DNA of 64,000 nt. It comes from Lepus europaeus (Eukaryota > Chordata > Mammalia > Lagomorpha > Leporidae). Made by a program: the position numbers and the translations under genes. The stretch is from the NCBI RefSeq assembly GCF_033115175.1, contig NC_084839.1:36503501-36567500 (forward strand), in the 5' to 3' direction. Shown here piece after piece: positions 11,456 through 24,200 of the stretch (positions are counted from its first letter, which is position 1; every line of letters begins with the position of its first letter). Below the pieces are notes generated by a model that saw only the letters and a list, made by a program, of their open reading frames with translations, ran no database searches and was not told the origin of the DNA.

Positions 11456-12344
11456 TGGATACATGTAATCTCACTTCCAATGCTTAGCAAATATTTACAC
11501 TGAATGATTTAATGAGTCCCTCAGAGAATGGCAAGTTGTAGTTATTTTCAGTGGGTTCAGAGGGATTTCAAAGGATGCAATAATTAATTGATGATGCCAA
11601 GGCCACAGAATAGATTGCTTGGCAATCTCTTTACCCTCAGAACTAGACTGCTCCTTTTGAACTACCCAATTGCCTTTGAGCTCAGGGCTTCATTCTTTGA
11701 GGGTGCCAACCGCCTGCATTCTGACTGGGATGAACCTAAGACTCACTTATCTCTACCATGATCAGCACTCCTGTGAAAGCCAGTGGGAGATAGGAATCTG
11801 GCTGAGTGTGTATGCGTGTGTGCACAGTGCATGTAGTAAAATTAGGGAAATCTATTTCACAGAAAGCATTCTGAATGTGTCTCCCTCCTTCCTCTATGGT
11901 AATCTCTGGCTGTGTGTTCGCCCTTTCATCAGCTGTTGTCTTCTATTGACTGCCTTGATCACCTACAGATCTACCATGTCAGGAAATGTGAATTTATGCT
12001 ACATTTTATGTGCAGCAGATAACCTTAAGATAATATTTAAAAACAGATATTATGTCCAACTTTGGAGAAGGGGACTTTTCAGTATTTCTTTTAGAGTCAA
12101 CTCTTAAATTGTGCTTCATTCGATTTTAAAATTTGACTTTAAGGTGCAATACTTCTATGGCAATTTCTGTTCCCTGGGCCAAATGTACTGTTTTAACCCA
12201 AGACTCCTCTGTAGATAATTTTGATTTTTATAATAAGATATAAAGAACAAAATAATTTCTTAATTCCGTGGAAATCACAGAATAATGATTTAGGGAAAGT
12301 TCAGAAATCCTGTATTGGACATAGATTTGTGATTTTTCTGGTTC
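11456..12344. other. No recognised gene; contains a 145-codon open frame
   Basis: An ATG-initiated open frame runs at 11670-12107 on the plus strand. I see no domain, and codon use is AT-rich and repeat-free. No splice or promoter context supports it as a gene, so it is not called as a CDS. Confidence 0.4.
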
Positions 12345-12425
12345 TTAAGAATTCTTCCAACATTTTGTATTGAGCTTGATTCACAGTAGAGATTCAATAA
12401 ATATTGGTTGAATGAATGAATGAAT
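12345..12425 (+). repeat. L2/MIR-type 3' end
   Basis: Ends agattcaataaatattggtt-gaatgaatgaa, the typical 3' terminus of ancient L2 elements. Confidence 0.6.
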
Positions 12426-15400
12426 TTTGGTCATAAACTAAAATGTCCCTAAGCCTGTGACAGGGAAATTTTTGATTTTTCTTTGTTCAGATTAATGGAG
12501 TCACAGTAAAGATACATAAAAGTTGATAAAATATGAATGTCTAATTTACAAACATTTATATTTTAGTATTAGGAAATATGAGAAAATTAGGAAAACGGGA
12601 CAATGATTTATACAGAATTGACTAGTTCAGGCAATGAAAACTTCACTGATTACAGTTGAACAAGATCAAACATCACACATAACATACATATATGACAGAC
12701 AATGCTTCTGATTTTGATATTAACATATGATCAGTTACACACATGAAAAATATTGTCAAGTTCAACTTTGGGTTATATAGTTTTTTTGATAAGATATTTC
12801 AAATTACAACATATCTCAGGCAGCATGCAGGAAAAGTAATTTATTGTACATTTTTTAGGACACACCTTGCACCAAGCTTCCAATTTTTTGGTAATTAGAT
12901 CAATAATATATAATCCATTGAAGTAATATTCTGGTTTATATGAGCTGTCATATTATCATACTGAGAGTATTTGTGGTAAAAATAAACTCTCTGAATTCAT
13001 CCATTAACAAAATGCACAGTGATCATAAACTCAAATCTTTGAAAATTGTTTTTCACAATTAATTCTCTTTTATTGGTGATATAGCAGCTGCAGGAATTCT
13101 GAATTCTGAGAGCTGGTTTTACATAACAGCAGGATTTTATTTCTCGGTGGGCTTACATGATTACAACAAAGATGCTTGCCATTTGAAGTCACAGATTGTT
13201 TAACAATGGTGCTATACAAACATCACAAATATTTGGTGTCTCAGAGTCTTAACAAATATTATGCTGTGATTATTCCACAGTGAGACTAGATTAACAGGCA
13301 GTGTAAGTCACATATATCTTAAGATTTTAAAAATACATTTTATACAATAGACTTCTAATTTCTTCACTAGCATTTACTTTTTTTTTTGTCTTCATACTTA
13401 CTGTCCTTAAAGAAACTATGAGTCTGTGGCTCTTGCCAAGAAAGTCATTAAGATTGATACTTCCCCACAGAAATATGGCTGAGTGTACATTGAATCACAG
13501 AGTCAACAAAGCAACATCTAACTTATAACAGATTCTTTTTAAAATTTAAATAAAATCTAATCATTTTAAAAGATAAAAGTTTGAACAAAACTACAATAAT
13601 CAAAAATTTTATTTACAAAACATTTGAATATATTTTTGAATGGCTAGTTCTTGCTAACTGCACAGATTAGATATCCTTGGTGTGCATAGTCTGTTATCCT
13701 TCTGTGCAACATTGTTAGACCTCTGAGTTAACTTACATGAAATGGTTAGGTGGGAAAATTGTATGGCAATTTCCAACCACTCAACATGGTTGAAAGGGAA
13801 TGTTTTATATCTTTCACATTAGACAAGATCTGTCATTAACATTGTAACTTTTAATTCAAAAGGATTAGCCGCAATTCCCAAAGTGTGATTTTATGCTGTA
13901 TAAGAATTGTTGAAAATACTGGTAAATTTACCATTAAATATTGGAACTCTATTTTAGCATTATGCAGTTGATCCACGTTGCTGTACCAAGGCTTCTATAT
14001 ATTACATTGGCTTAAAAATATTTTCCATGGTCCTTAGAAATACAAAATCTTGATTCAAAAAGATAGAGGGAGATAGGGTGAGCATTTCTTACAATCACAT
14101 TCACAATAAAAGGAATTAATCTACATTTTACAGACCATTAAACAATTTTCTTTGGCAGAAGTCTTTATAAACAACTTCATACTCTTACAACATTTCAGTT
14201 AGGCCGCTTTTTCCTTTTGATGATATCAGGTGTATGGTCACTTGTTTACTACTTTAGGTCAATAGGAAAACAGCACATAGAGAAAGATATTTATTAGCAC
14301 TTCTTCTTTTTGAATATTAAATTCAAAGACTCATTGATACTATTGAAGACATTTTACATAGGCATGTCTAACATTAGTGCTGTTTAAATAGTACTTTCAA
14401 CAACATGGTCAGTCAAGAGAATGTTTGTACCTTTATTCCCCACAGGATTTTGTGACTGCATCACAATGAACATCTGATGGAATCTTTGGGATTATTATAC
14501 ATGGTGTTTGCCATAAAATTAAAAGTATATTATGCATATATCTTTATGCACTCATAGGTATGTGTGTGTATACTCAAAATGCAAGCCTTAGAGATTATAT
14601 TCATTGGCATGAAAGAATACAAATGGAAAGATTCAGTTAAGTCTCCAAGTGTATTACAGAAATAATCACTGCTCAGGAACTTCAAAGTGCAATGAAGTTA
14701 TTTTAAAATAGGTTTAGACACATGAACAATCCTCAGGATCAACTAGAGGAACATTAGCATTTCTTACTTTGTTTTTTAAGGTAGGGAGTCTCCATTTCTG
14801 TCTCTTCCCTCCTCTGTCTTTGACACTATTTATGATGGGTCCTTTACACTGTGATTGCCTGATGAGAACAGGCTGTTCTTTCCCTTTTTGCCCTCTGTGG
14901 GGAATTCACAATTGGTTCCCTCTTGGAGAGAGGAGGCTTCTGGTGTGATGACACGCAACTCTCTTCTCTTTGGATTGCCTATTGTGCTGGCTCAGGATGA
15001 GTTCAGAATATTATCGAAATTATCTTCCAAGTTTATTCAACAGAAAGAACTGCCATCATTAACCATTAAAAAGAGCAAAGTTCTAGATTTGTTTCCTACT
15101 TGACTCTTCTTACTCACCTGCTCCCTCCTTCCAAGAACCTCTGCAGGTGCACAAAGCCATGATTTGTGCATATATACAGTGTATGTGATATGTGAGTCCC
15201 TTTCTTGCCCTTATTTATAACTAAGAAGTCATAAATGCCGACTCAGTGTGAGCTTCCTACTGTTCATGAAAATTAATATATGAAACCCAGGGAAGTCCTG
15301 TTGCAAAGTAACAGTTGTGCCAACAATTATTATTATGGCTTTTGAATAGTGTTGAATTGCACCACTGTACTAAGTCACAATGAATGGCATTGAAAGGCAA

Positions 15401-16915
15401 ACCTGTTTGGACATTAGAAACAATTATCTGTCACATTCTAATGAAAATATCTCTTTCAATGTACCTCAAAATCAAGCGACCTTAGCATATGTAATTTTTT
15501 CCTCCTAAACTTTCTGGAGAAATTTTAAATCCTGGCTTGATTTAAGATTTCAAGACTTGAGCCAATAACTGGATTACAGACAGTTTAGCTTTGGGTTTAA
15601 GAGCATCTGTAAAAATATCTAAATAAATCAAACAAAAACCACCATGAACTACAAAGGTCAGGAAGAAGTCAAGGTTCTGGATTTTTTGTGATTGGAGTGA
15701 ATCCCACCCAATCCCCAATCTGTTCCAGCCCTCCTACCCCCACCCGCCATGATGTATTGCCCAGCAAAGCGGCCTGACATTGCTGATTATTTTAATAAGT
15801 TTCTTCATCATGAAGCCTGAACTTTGAGGAAAAGGTGGATGTGCAAATGGAGATGTACACAATGAAGGAGACAGAGGAAGGAGTGACTGTGTTTCAGTGG
15901 GAGCTATTTGGTGATAAGGTGTGAGAGAAGAATAGAATCATTTGGAGAGAACCAGTGAGAAAATACCCTCAATGACAGAAAATGGACACCGAAATGGTTG
16001 CTCAAGCTTTGGCCAGCCATGGGAGAACACAGTGTCAGTTATTCTCATCCCTGGAAAAGAGCAGCCGTTGCCAAATGTCTGACACATCTGGCTTCTTTCA
16101 AGAGAGTTCCAAGTGGCAGGTTTACCACTTTTCTCCAGCAGATCATAGTTGAGCTTACAATTTAGGCCTACTTTACATACATCGAATTACTTTTATGGCT
16201 CAAGAGGAAGAGTCAAAGACATATTAGTGTTTCAAATATGCATAAATATGAAATTTTCAGAATAAAGGAAACATACATGCACACACACATCACTCACAAT
16301 TTTAATCTCTCTCTTCAAAGTAATTTTTATAAGCAAAGTCACTTGCTGACTCTATACTACAGTTCTGCACCAGTTTGAACAAGAGATCCTATAATGGAGC
16401 GTCCAGTGAACTTGGGGTAATGTATACACATTCTCTGTTTTTTCAAGCCTTATGAGACGTGATTCTTTGAAAACATGTAAAATCCAAACTCACGCACAAC
16501 CAGTAGTCATTTTAATCGTCAGTATATACCTGCTCTTCAAACCAATAGACTGTCCTTAAGTATAACTTAGTACTGTGGCACACAGTGTGCCAGAGCTAAT
16601 CCATTAAGAGAAAGGTGTCCAAGGTCATTGTCTCAGCCCTTGGGCAGTCAGGCAAAGAAACTGAGCTTTTGGGCTTTAAAAGAACTAGACTAGTTGATTA
16701 GAAATCTCTGATTGGAGAGCCTGCTGCAAGTTCAGTCATACCAGAAAAAAAATTATTTGTAAGGATCTTTTCTTCAAATTATAAACTGAATGGTGGACAT
16801 TTCTGCCCATAGTTCTCAAGGTATGTTATGTGCCTAGACTGTGTGACTTAAGCTTTGGAGCTGCTTCTGGGGAAGAAGCAGAGTGCAGAGGTGGGTGATA
16901 TGGACTCTTTCTGGT
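12426..16915. other. AT-rich stretch with nothing recognised
   Basis: 4.5 kb with no SINE, LINE or gene recognised by eye. An AATAAA on the minus strand at 12845-12840 is the most distal poly(A) candidate I noted for SLC8A1. Confidence 0.5.
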
Positions 16916-16919
16916 CACA

Positions 16920-17115
16920 GAGAGCACTGGTTTTCAAACTTGGGCATATATCAGAAACACCTGTAGACCTCACTAAAAATGAACTCTGGATCTACTCCAG
17001 AACTTCTGATTCATAGATTTGGGTTGCAGTCTCAAGTGGGTCTGGATAATTTGCATATTAAGCAAATTTCTAAGTTGTGCCGATGGTGCTTCTCTGGGGA
17101 CCAAACTTGAAGAAA
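16920..17115. mobile_element. MER5A-type (hAT-Charlie) DNA transposon remnant
   Basis: actggttttcaaacttgggc at the left, cttctgattcatagattt in the middle, then tctggataatttgcatatta and an inverted end near gaccaaacttga. This is the order of a non-autonomous MER5A copy. Confidence 0.8.
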
Positions 17116-17221
17116 CATTCACTATAGTAATTTATTCTTAAACACACTGTAGTTACCAAAATCACCTTCATTGCACTACCAGGACAATGTGCCTTGTGGA
17201 ACATAAACACTAATATTGGAT

Positions 17222-17232
17222 CCCCCCCCCCC
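17222..17232. repeat. Poly-C run
   Basis: Eleven consecutive C residues after ggat. Confidence 0.9.
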
Positions 17233-17539
17233 ATTTTTACAGTGGAGGTAATGAATGGCTTCCACTGGTGCTAAGTCAGTAACAATCTTCATAGTCAGAA
17301 ATCTGTCCTATGAACCCATACAGAAACCTGTGAGATAGGAGTCACTCGCACTCTAATCTATGACTTTCCTATTAAGAGGATATTTTTCTTTATTATTAAG
17401 TGTGTGTCTCTAAAAGGCTATTTGTGAAAAAGCCTATGGCCTCATATTAGTAACAGCATTAACATTTTCTCTTGGCATGTAAGTAATATTCTCCATCACT
17501 CCAGGATGATTAACCTAACAGCTACATTTGTCATACTAA

Positions 17540-17660
17540 TATATGCTGTTAGTAACAGGGGAAGCTGGGTGTGGGGCATATGGGAACTCTGTATTACTTG
17601 ACATTTTTGTTTTGTAAATTTAAAATTATTCTGAAAAAGTGAACAAAAAGTTAAATTTGT
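17540..17660 (+). mobile_element. Old L1M 3' end
   Basis: Contains gggaagctgggtgtggggca, atgggaactctgtatta and ttttgtaaatttaaaattat, the 3' UTR end of old mammalian LINE-1 subfamilies. Confidence 0.6.
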
Positions 17661-18180
17661 TCACAATTACTTGATGCATCACAAACAAGGGTTCTTTGAC
17701 TTTATTCTTTTTAAACATTTAATAAAATGGAAGACCCTATACAGGAGAGTAAGCAGAAGGAAAGAACATCAAAGGCAAGTCCATGATGAAGAGTTAAATT
17801 CAGCAAGCTGTCAGTACATGCAATTAGAGATTACAGTTTGATCGATAGGTGGACCTGGTTAGATTCAAGAGGCAGGATTGGTACAAGGAGTTAAGGAAGA
17901 AAATAGTTGTATGTGTCAATGAGTCTTGCCTGTGCAGAGGAAGGCTAAATCTATTCACAAGTTCACTTCCTTAAAAAAGGCACCTGCTGCTGATTGGCAG
18001 CACTACCAAGATTGCTTAAGGCAGTCATAGGCAGAAAAAGCTTATGGTGCACATTTTTTTTTTTTTAAAGAAACACTTAGCTTTTAGGTTAGTATTTCCT
18101 AATCAAATATGACATAGAGGTCAATTTCAACATGAAAGATTTATTAAAATATAAAAATGTGATGCCTATTACAATAGTAG

Positions 18181-18232
18181 CTCTCTCTATATATAATATA
18201 TATATATATAATATATATATATATATATTATA
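18181..18232. repeat. (TA)n microsatellite
   Basis: ctctctctatatataatatat followed by nearly pure TA. Probably polymorphic. Confidence 0.9.
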
Positions 18233-18235
18233 ACG

Positions 18236-21200
18236 AAGGAAGGAAAAACAACTTAATCTCTAGGCAGAACTCATAGAAATTACTGTAGTTATAATAAAAC
18301 TATTTTCTATTTTTCATTTTCCCTCTCAAGATTGCGATTTACAAGATCACTTTATCATTTTCAATGTCAGTAATTTTATTTACCTTTTTTCTTGGCATAT
18401 TTGTCTCTGTGCCTCAAGGCTAATAAAATTGTGATAAATTACTGCTATGATGTTGAAATAGTTTTTCCATTTATGATGACATTATAACTAGAACTCCTTC
18501 AAGAGGAAGTTTATATTCATTCCACTAAAAGATTCTTTGTTTACCTAAGCAGAATTCACTCTGGTTGCTTCTTCTTTTTATCCCCACAGAAATATCTACA
18601 TTCTCTTGCTATAGATTCTCGCTATGCAGGTTCATATTACTAATGAGGCCTTTGGGGTGCAGCCAATCAGATGATTGCTAGGGGTGAAATTTAACTTTTT
18701 TTGGTGAAATCTTCTTGAATAGTCATTTTCTCTAGCACAAGCGAAGCATTTAAAAGCTGAATTTATAGCAAATGTACTTCATTTCTTGTCATCCTGTAGA
18801 AAACTGGTAACTTTAAATATCTTTCTGCATGATCATTGCACATCCTATCTCTAATTCATATACTTTAGTTCAAAATAACTGCTTCAGTCCTGTTCTCTTA
18901 AAAGGTTGTTTTTAAGCACGAAGAATTCTGTTTAAAGTGGAATTATTATGGGAAATTGTGAACTTCAAGTTTACTTTTAGAGTAGTAGAGTCAGCCTTAA
19001 AAAGGACACTGATTTGGGACCCATCACACTTTCCATTGCATACTTCTTCAAAAGAGAGAAACTTTTTCTACCCCTCTGGGAGGGAGACATTTCTCCAGCA
19101 CAGCACAAATAATTATTTTGAATGAATCATTAAATTCTTGTCAGACTCCCTGTGGCTTCGTTGACTTGACACCTGCACCTGTAATCAGGTATTACAGAAA
19201 ACAACTGAAAAGCCCCACAAGAGGATGATAACAGAGGACTACTGATCATGCAGGGATTGATGTTTTCTGGAAATGCAGAGTCCCTCTATTTATGATAAGA
19301 AGAGTCAACTCCTGGGAGATCTGGAGATTTATGAACCTCTGAAACAATTAAATACTCTTCTTTCAAAAGAGAAATGGTTTAGGGGGCTTCTGATGATTTG
19401 ATGTTCAAATGAAGAGAACACTGTATTCAAAGATTGGGGCTGAAGACTTCTCGAGGTAGCGGTTTAAAGACAGAGTTGGAGCTGAAACTCATGTAGAGCC
19501 AGATGCCTCAAGTCGAAAAAGCACTGGGCAGAGCTAAGAAAATACAGGGATGAATTAATATCAACTCCCAACAGAAAAAAAAAAATCAGCAGTTAAGAGG
19601 CAAATGATATTTTAACAGCTTTTCCATTGGAAATATTAAAGATTGTATTGTCAACCTCAGATGAGCTTTTCTCCGGGCAGACCCTGGATGTGTTAATTGG
19701 GGTTGAATCCATTTATATCATTGGTAAAAAACTGAATGTGAAATTAATAACATTGGTATTTCTATTAAAGGAAAGTTCCTTGATAGATATCAAATTGATA
19801 AAATGCCTCTAGATCAAAAGGAAAGGTTCATTTAATTAGAATGCAGTAATTGGACTTGTCCTGACTCAGTCTGGAGCTAGTGTTAATTTTCTGAAGTTAG
19901 TCTTGAATTCTTCCTATCTTTTGGTGTCTATAAAATACTTTGAGCAAAATAAATCCTTGAGGTTTATGGAATTTTATGTCTGAAATGACACAACAGAGTC
20001 TAGCATTTGATTTTAAATTGCTCCACTGATTTAGCTCTTTGTGTTTGTGTTTGTGTTTTTTTTTTTTTTAGTTTAACTGAATATGATGTGAATCAGTGAC
20101 CCTAGAAGACAGACTTGTTGACTAATTTTTCCTCTTTGGTTTAACCTTCTATTTTTTTCTCCTTAGGTAATTATCCAGCTGATATCTAGCCCAGTTCCAG
20201 TAATTTCAAAAAAGCTGTTTGGTGAGTGCACCTTTAAAGTACAATCAACATGATGATTCCTTCTGTACAAAGCTTGTGGATCAATGAGGCACCTGCTGTT
20301 TTTTTTTTTCCCCTTTTATTTATTACAAATGTGGGATGGTTGTTCTAAAACCAAGAGAATTAGAAAATGAAAGAGTAAGGAGATACGTGAGTGCCCTCCC
20401 ACTGAATGAGTGTGGGGGAATGCTCCCCTGGGAACCATGACAGAGCAAAACTTACCAGGAAGAGCAAAGCACCGAGAGAGTCTGACAAGGGCTTGCTTTT
20501 CTTTGTAACCCAGCAGCTTGCGCAGAACCTTGCCTCTTTCTACATTATTCTCAAACATTATTAAATATCTTTGTAGTTGCCTTCAAGGGACCCAAGCCAC
20601 TGTGATTTCTTTGCAAAACAAACCCACTCTTTAGATAAAAATATAATATTATTGTCCATGGGTCTGATATTGGTTAGTAGAAATTTCAAGCTCTGAAGAA
20701 GTATGAATTAATCCTAAACAGGGATGAAATACTTATTATGTTCATTTTACTAAAGACATGACTTCTAGAATTGGAGTGTTTTGGGTGAAAAAAAAGCAAG
20801 TTTAAACTTTTCTTTGCTACGTCTAATCCACTTGGTTGTGATGCTGTGTTTTAAAAAACTGGTTCCATGGCAACAAATTTAAAAAGGCATGTTCACTCTC
20901 CCTGTGGGCAACAAGTATGGGATTGAATTGCTTGACATCAGAATGGTTTGAGTAGGAAAAAAAAACCCGAAAAACCTAAAAACAAAAATACAGAAAAATA
21001 AGCCAGACTGACTTAGAGGAGAAAGCAGTCACTGTAGATAATACATTAAATGAAAATGAAAATTAATATTTTTGGCATTGTTTCAGTGTTCATAGACTGT
21101 CTCCAAAAGTAGCTGTAGTGGTGGTGTGGCCTGAGGACTGGGAATGGCTTTATCTATGTTGCCTAGTTCCTGATCTCATCATACTGGTTATGACATTACG

Positions 21201-24200
21201 GGTGCTGTGTCTGCCCTGCCCTCCCCAACTAATTGTCTGCCTCTAGATAACGTGTTAGTGGGCCAGGAAAGGCCGTCTTTGGGCACTGATGTGTTACTAA
21301 CCCCCATGTCTGCATAAATAACATCTTCTGGATAGTTTTGCAAAAATCTAATCTTTGCTTTGGATTTGGCTGTGTATTGTGTTTAAAATTTCAAACAAAA
21401 TTTTAAAAAATGATATGAAGGACAACTCTTTTTTCTTTGGACTTCTCTTTCACTATTTTCTGCCTTGGAAGGATGTGCCTAGGGATTAAAATCAGGAGGA
21501 GGAAAAGGGGGAATCCAAGAACAGTCAGTGATGCAACCAACTGATTGCAGCTTTTTTGGATGCTAGACTCATTTCTCAATAAAATGCAGCCAGTTATTGG
21601 GAAAATTTCCTATATATTTTAATTAGAAAGGTACCCTTTTTAAAAAAAAATAAATCTATGCAGAATTTTTGATAGAAGCCTACAGATATCAAGAATATTT
21701 TAAGCCTCATAAATACATATACCATGAAATCATCTGTTCTATGGAAGGCTTGGAGTGCCAAATTTCCTATGAGATTATTGATGACGTCAGAAAACTTTTT
21801 CTCCTTGGAGTTCTAGACTGAAATTTGAGACGATATTTGTTTTTGCAAATTTAACAATTACAGTTATAGCTAAAGCGTACTTTTAGTTTTCTTATGATAC
21901 TGTATTTAGAATTAGTGCTGTAAGACTTCCATTGGTGAAATAACAACAAAACAAAGTCCTTCTAGTATTTCCAGGGGGAAGTGTCTCAAATGGAGTCCAC
22001 TATATCATGAAGCATTGGGTTAAGTAGGTTCCAATGACTTGGCATCAACATTACTGTTCCTTCCACAACCTCATTCTATGCCTGACTATACTATTTGGAA
22101 AAATCTCATGAACAAATTGGTTTAAAGGATTAGTTTACGTTTGCTAGTAGGATCCTGGAAGGAAAATATTAGGGACCAGAGGGTGAGTGTATATGAGAGT
22201 TAAGAGTTAGTCAGTTGAGAATATCTAAATTAAACTACAGTTGGTGAAGGATTCACTTGGTGATAAATGGTTAGGTTTCTGGGGCAGGACTTTGTTACCC
22301 CTATTCTTTTTTGCACATACCAAAACTCATTTTTAGATAATGGTGACTGATGCCGGGGAGTCTGCCTGCTCAGCCCTACACTTTGATAGAAAATAGAAAT
22401 TCACCACCTTTTAATCTCCCAGAATCTGACCACAGGTGGGGTATTTTTTTTTCCCCCAAGAGCTGTTATTAACACCTCCTCAAAAGGCAGAGAATATTTG
22501 GAAAATTCAGGAAGGAATCCTAGTTGATCCCAAAGATTTTCTTTCAGAAAAGCTTGTTAAAGGAAAGAAAGAAAAGTAAATCTCTTTCTTTTCAAAGAGT
22601 TACAATCTGTTTTTAGGAGGATACATATAACTAACATTTAGGAGTTTTCAAACTGACTTTGCAGCTTCAGCTAAAAAGGAAAAAAAAAAATTAAGAATGT
22701 GTTTCCTTCCAAGCTTTTTGATCTTTTTACAATTATAAAAGAGATCTGATAAAAACAAACAGTAACCTGACATGAGCTGTTAGGGCGATCTTAGACATCC
22801 AAAAAGTCAGTTTGGGTTATTTGACACATATAGCCTATTTTTTAAAATTTATTTGTGTCTCTATGCCTTAGGGAGAGATAGGAAAGAAAGGATTTAGCAG
22901 GGAAACATACCTGATTCTCACAGAAATCATCTCCCAACTAGTATTTGCAACATTTTTTGGTTTGTTTTTGCACTGGTTGAAATGGAAACTTTGGAAAAAA
23001 GGAGATTAAAATGAACACTTGGATTTGCTGTTCAGTAAAAGACCAGTGTTTCAGAAGCCTTGTAACTACTACTAGATCTGTATGGGCTCTGTTGTTTATT
23101 TGGGCTAGACTCAAGTTCAAAATCATATCTTATATATTGATTAAATATTAAAAATTAATGTAAATATCAATATCAAAATGAAATCACCCTTTTATAAATA
23201 TAATTTAGCAATTTAACTGTGAAATTTAGAAACTTTATGGTATAAAAAAGTAAGGGAGGGACATTATTCTAGGCATTTTATGAGATACCTGCATAGGTCA
23301 GTATATTCCACAAAATAAGTCAATAACATGAAAAGCATGCCCAAACCATACTTTTCTTTGGCTGCAAAAGCCAAATTACATATGGCAAGCTTCTATTTTC
23401 ATATGAAACCTAGTAATATGCTATAGCATTGTTTTTAGAAAATGAGAATCTATCTTACTCAAATACAATGGCTTCCAAATAACTCAGTGTAATCTGTGAT
23501 GAAACCTTACCACATTTCCTTATTACAATTATTTCATTTTAAAATATTTTCTTGTCAACAGCATAGATTATTCTCAATCTGATAATGATTTTATCCACAT
23601 TACACAATTATATGAGCATTATTAGAATGTAGAATTTTTCAGGATTTCTTCGAGTATTTTTCAGAGTTTAATGTTAAGATAAGCATACAAAGGTATCTGT
23701 AAAGGATATATATTTTCCCAAAACTGTTCATCTGATTGTATCACCTTTTTAATATTTACAAAATTTAATTTATTTATTTTTAAGTGAAATATCTTGAAAA
23801 GTGGTGATTTCATTTGCAAAGGAAGGGATATGAAGCCAAGTATCTTCACATTCAAGAGTGGGTCATTACAAACCTAGGATCACATTTTTAGAAAAGATGT
23901 CCTTAGATAATTTACCTGTGTCTTACGATGTGGCTTCCACAGGTTTAGTAAAGATTTTTAACTCAAAATCAGATTGGGAATCTAGGAAAAGTTCTCTGAA
24001 AAATCTCTGGGTCAGATCTTCAACTTCTTGAGGGAAATCATTTAGTAAATTAATCACCCTACCAATATATTCTTCTGCATTTACAGTCAACAAATTAGGG
24101 CTAGACTGTATTTGGACTGTCAAAACTGAGCAGTAACTTTGAAGGTAGCTAATTTCTCTTGGTCTGTCTGGTTATTAATATCAATTTTTCTACTACTTGA

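Noticed and set aside
11670..12107. 145-codon frame as a coding gene
   Set aside because: Length is within reach of chance in 64 kb and nothing else supports it; kept only as a low-interest observation.
18181..18232. AT-rich run considered as an origin, matrix-attachment or palindrome structure
   Set aside because: A simple TA microsatellite explains it.
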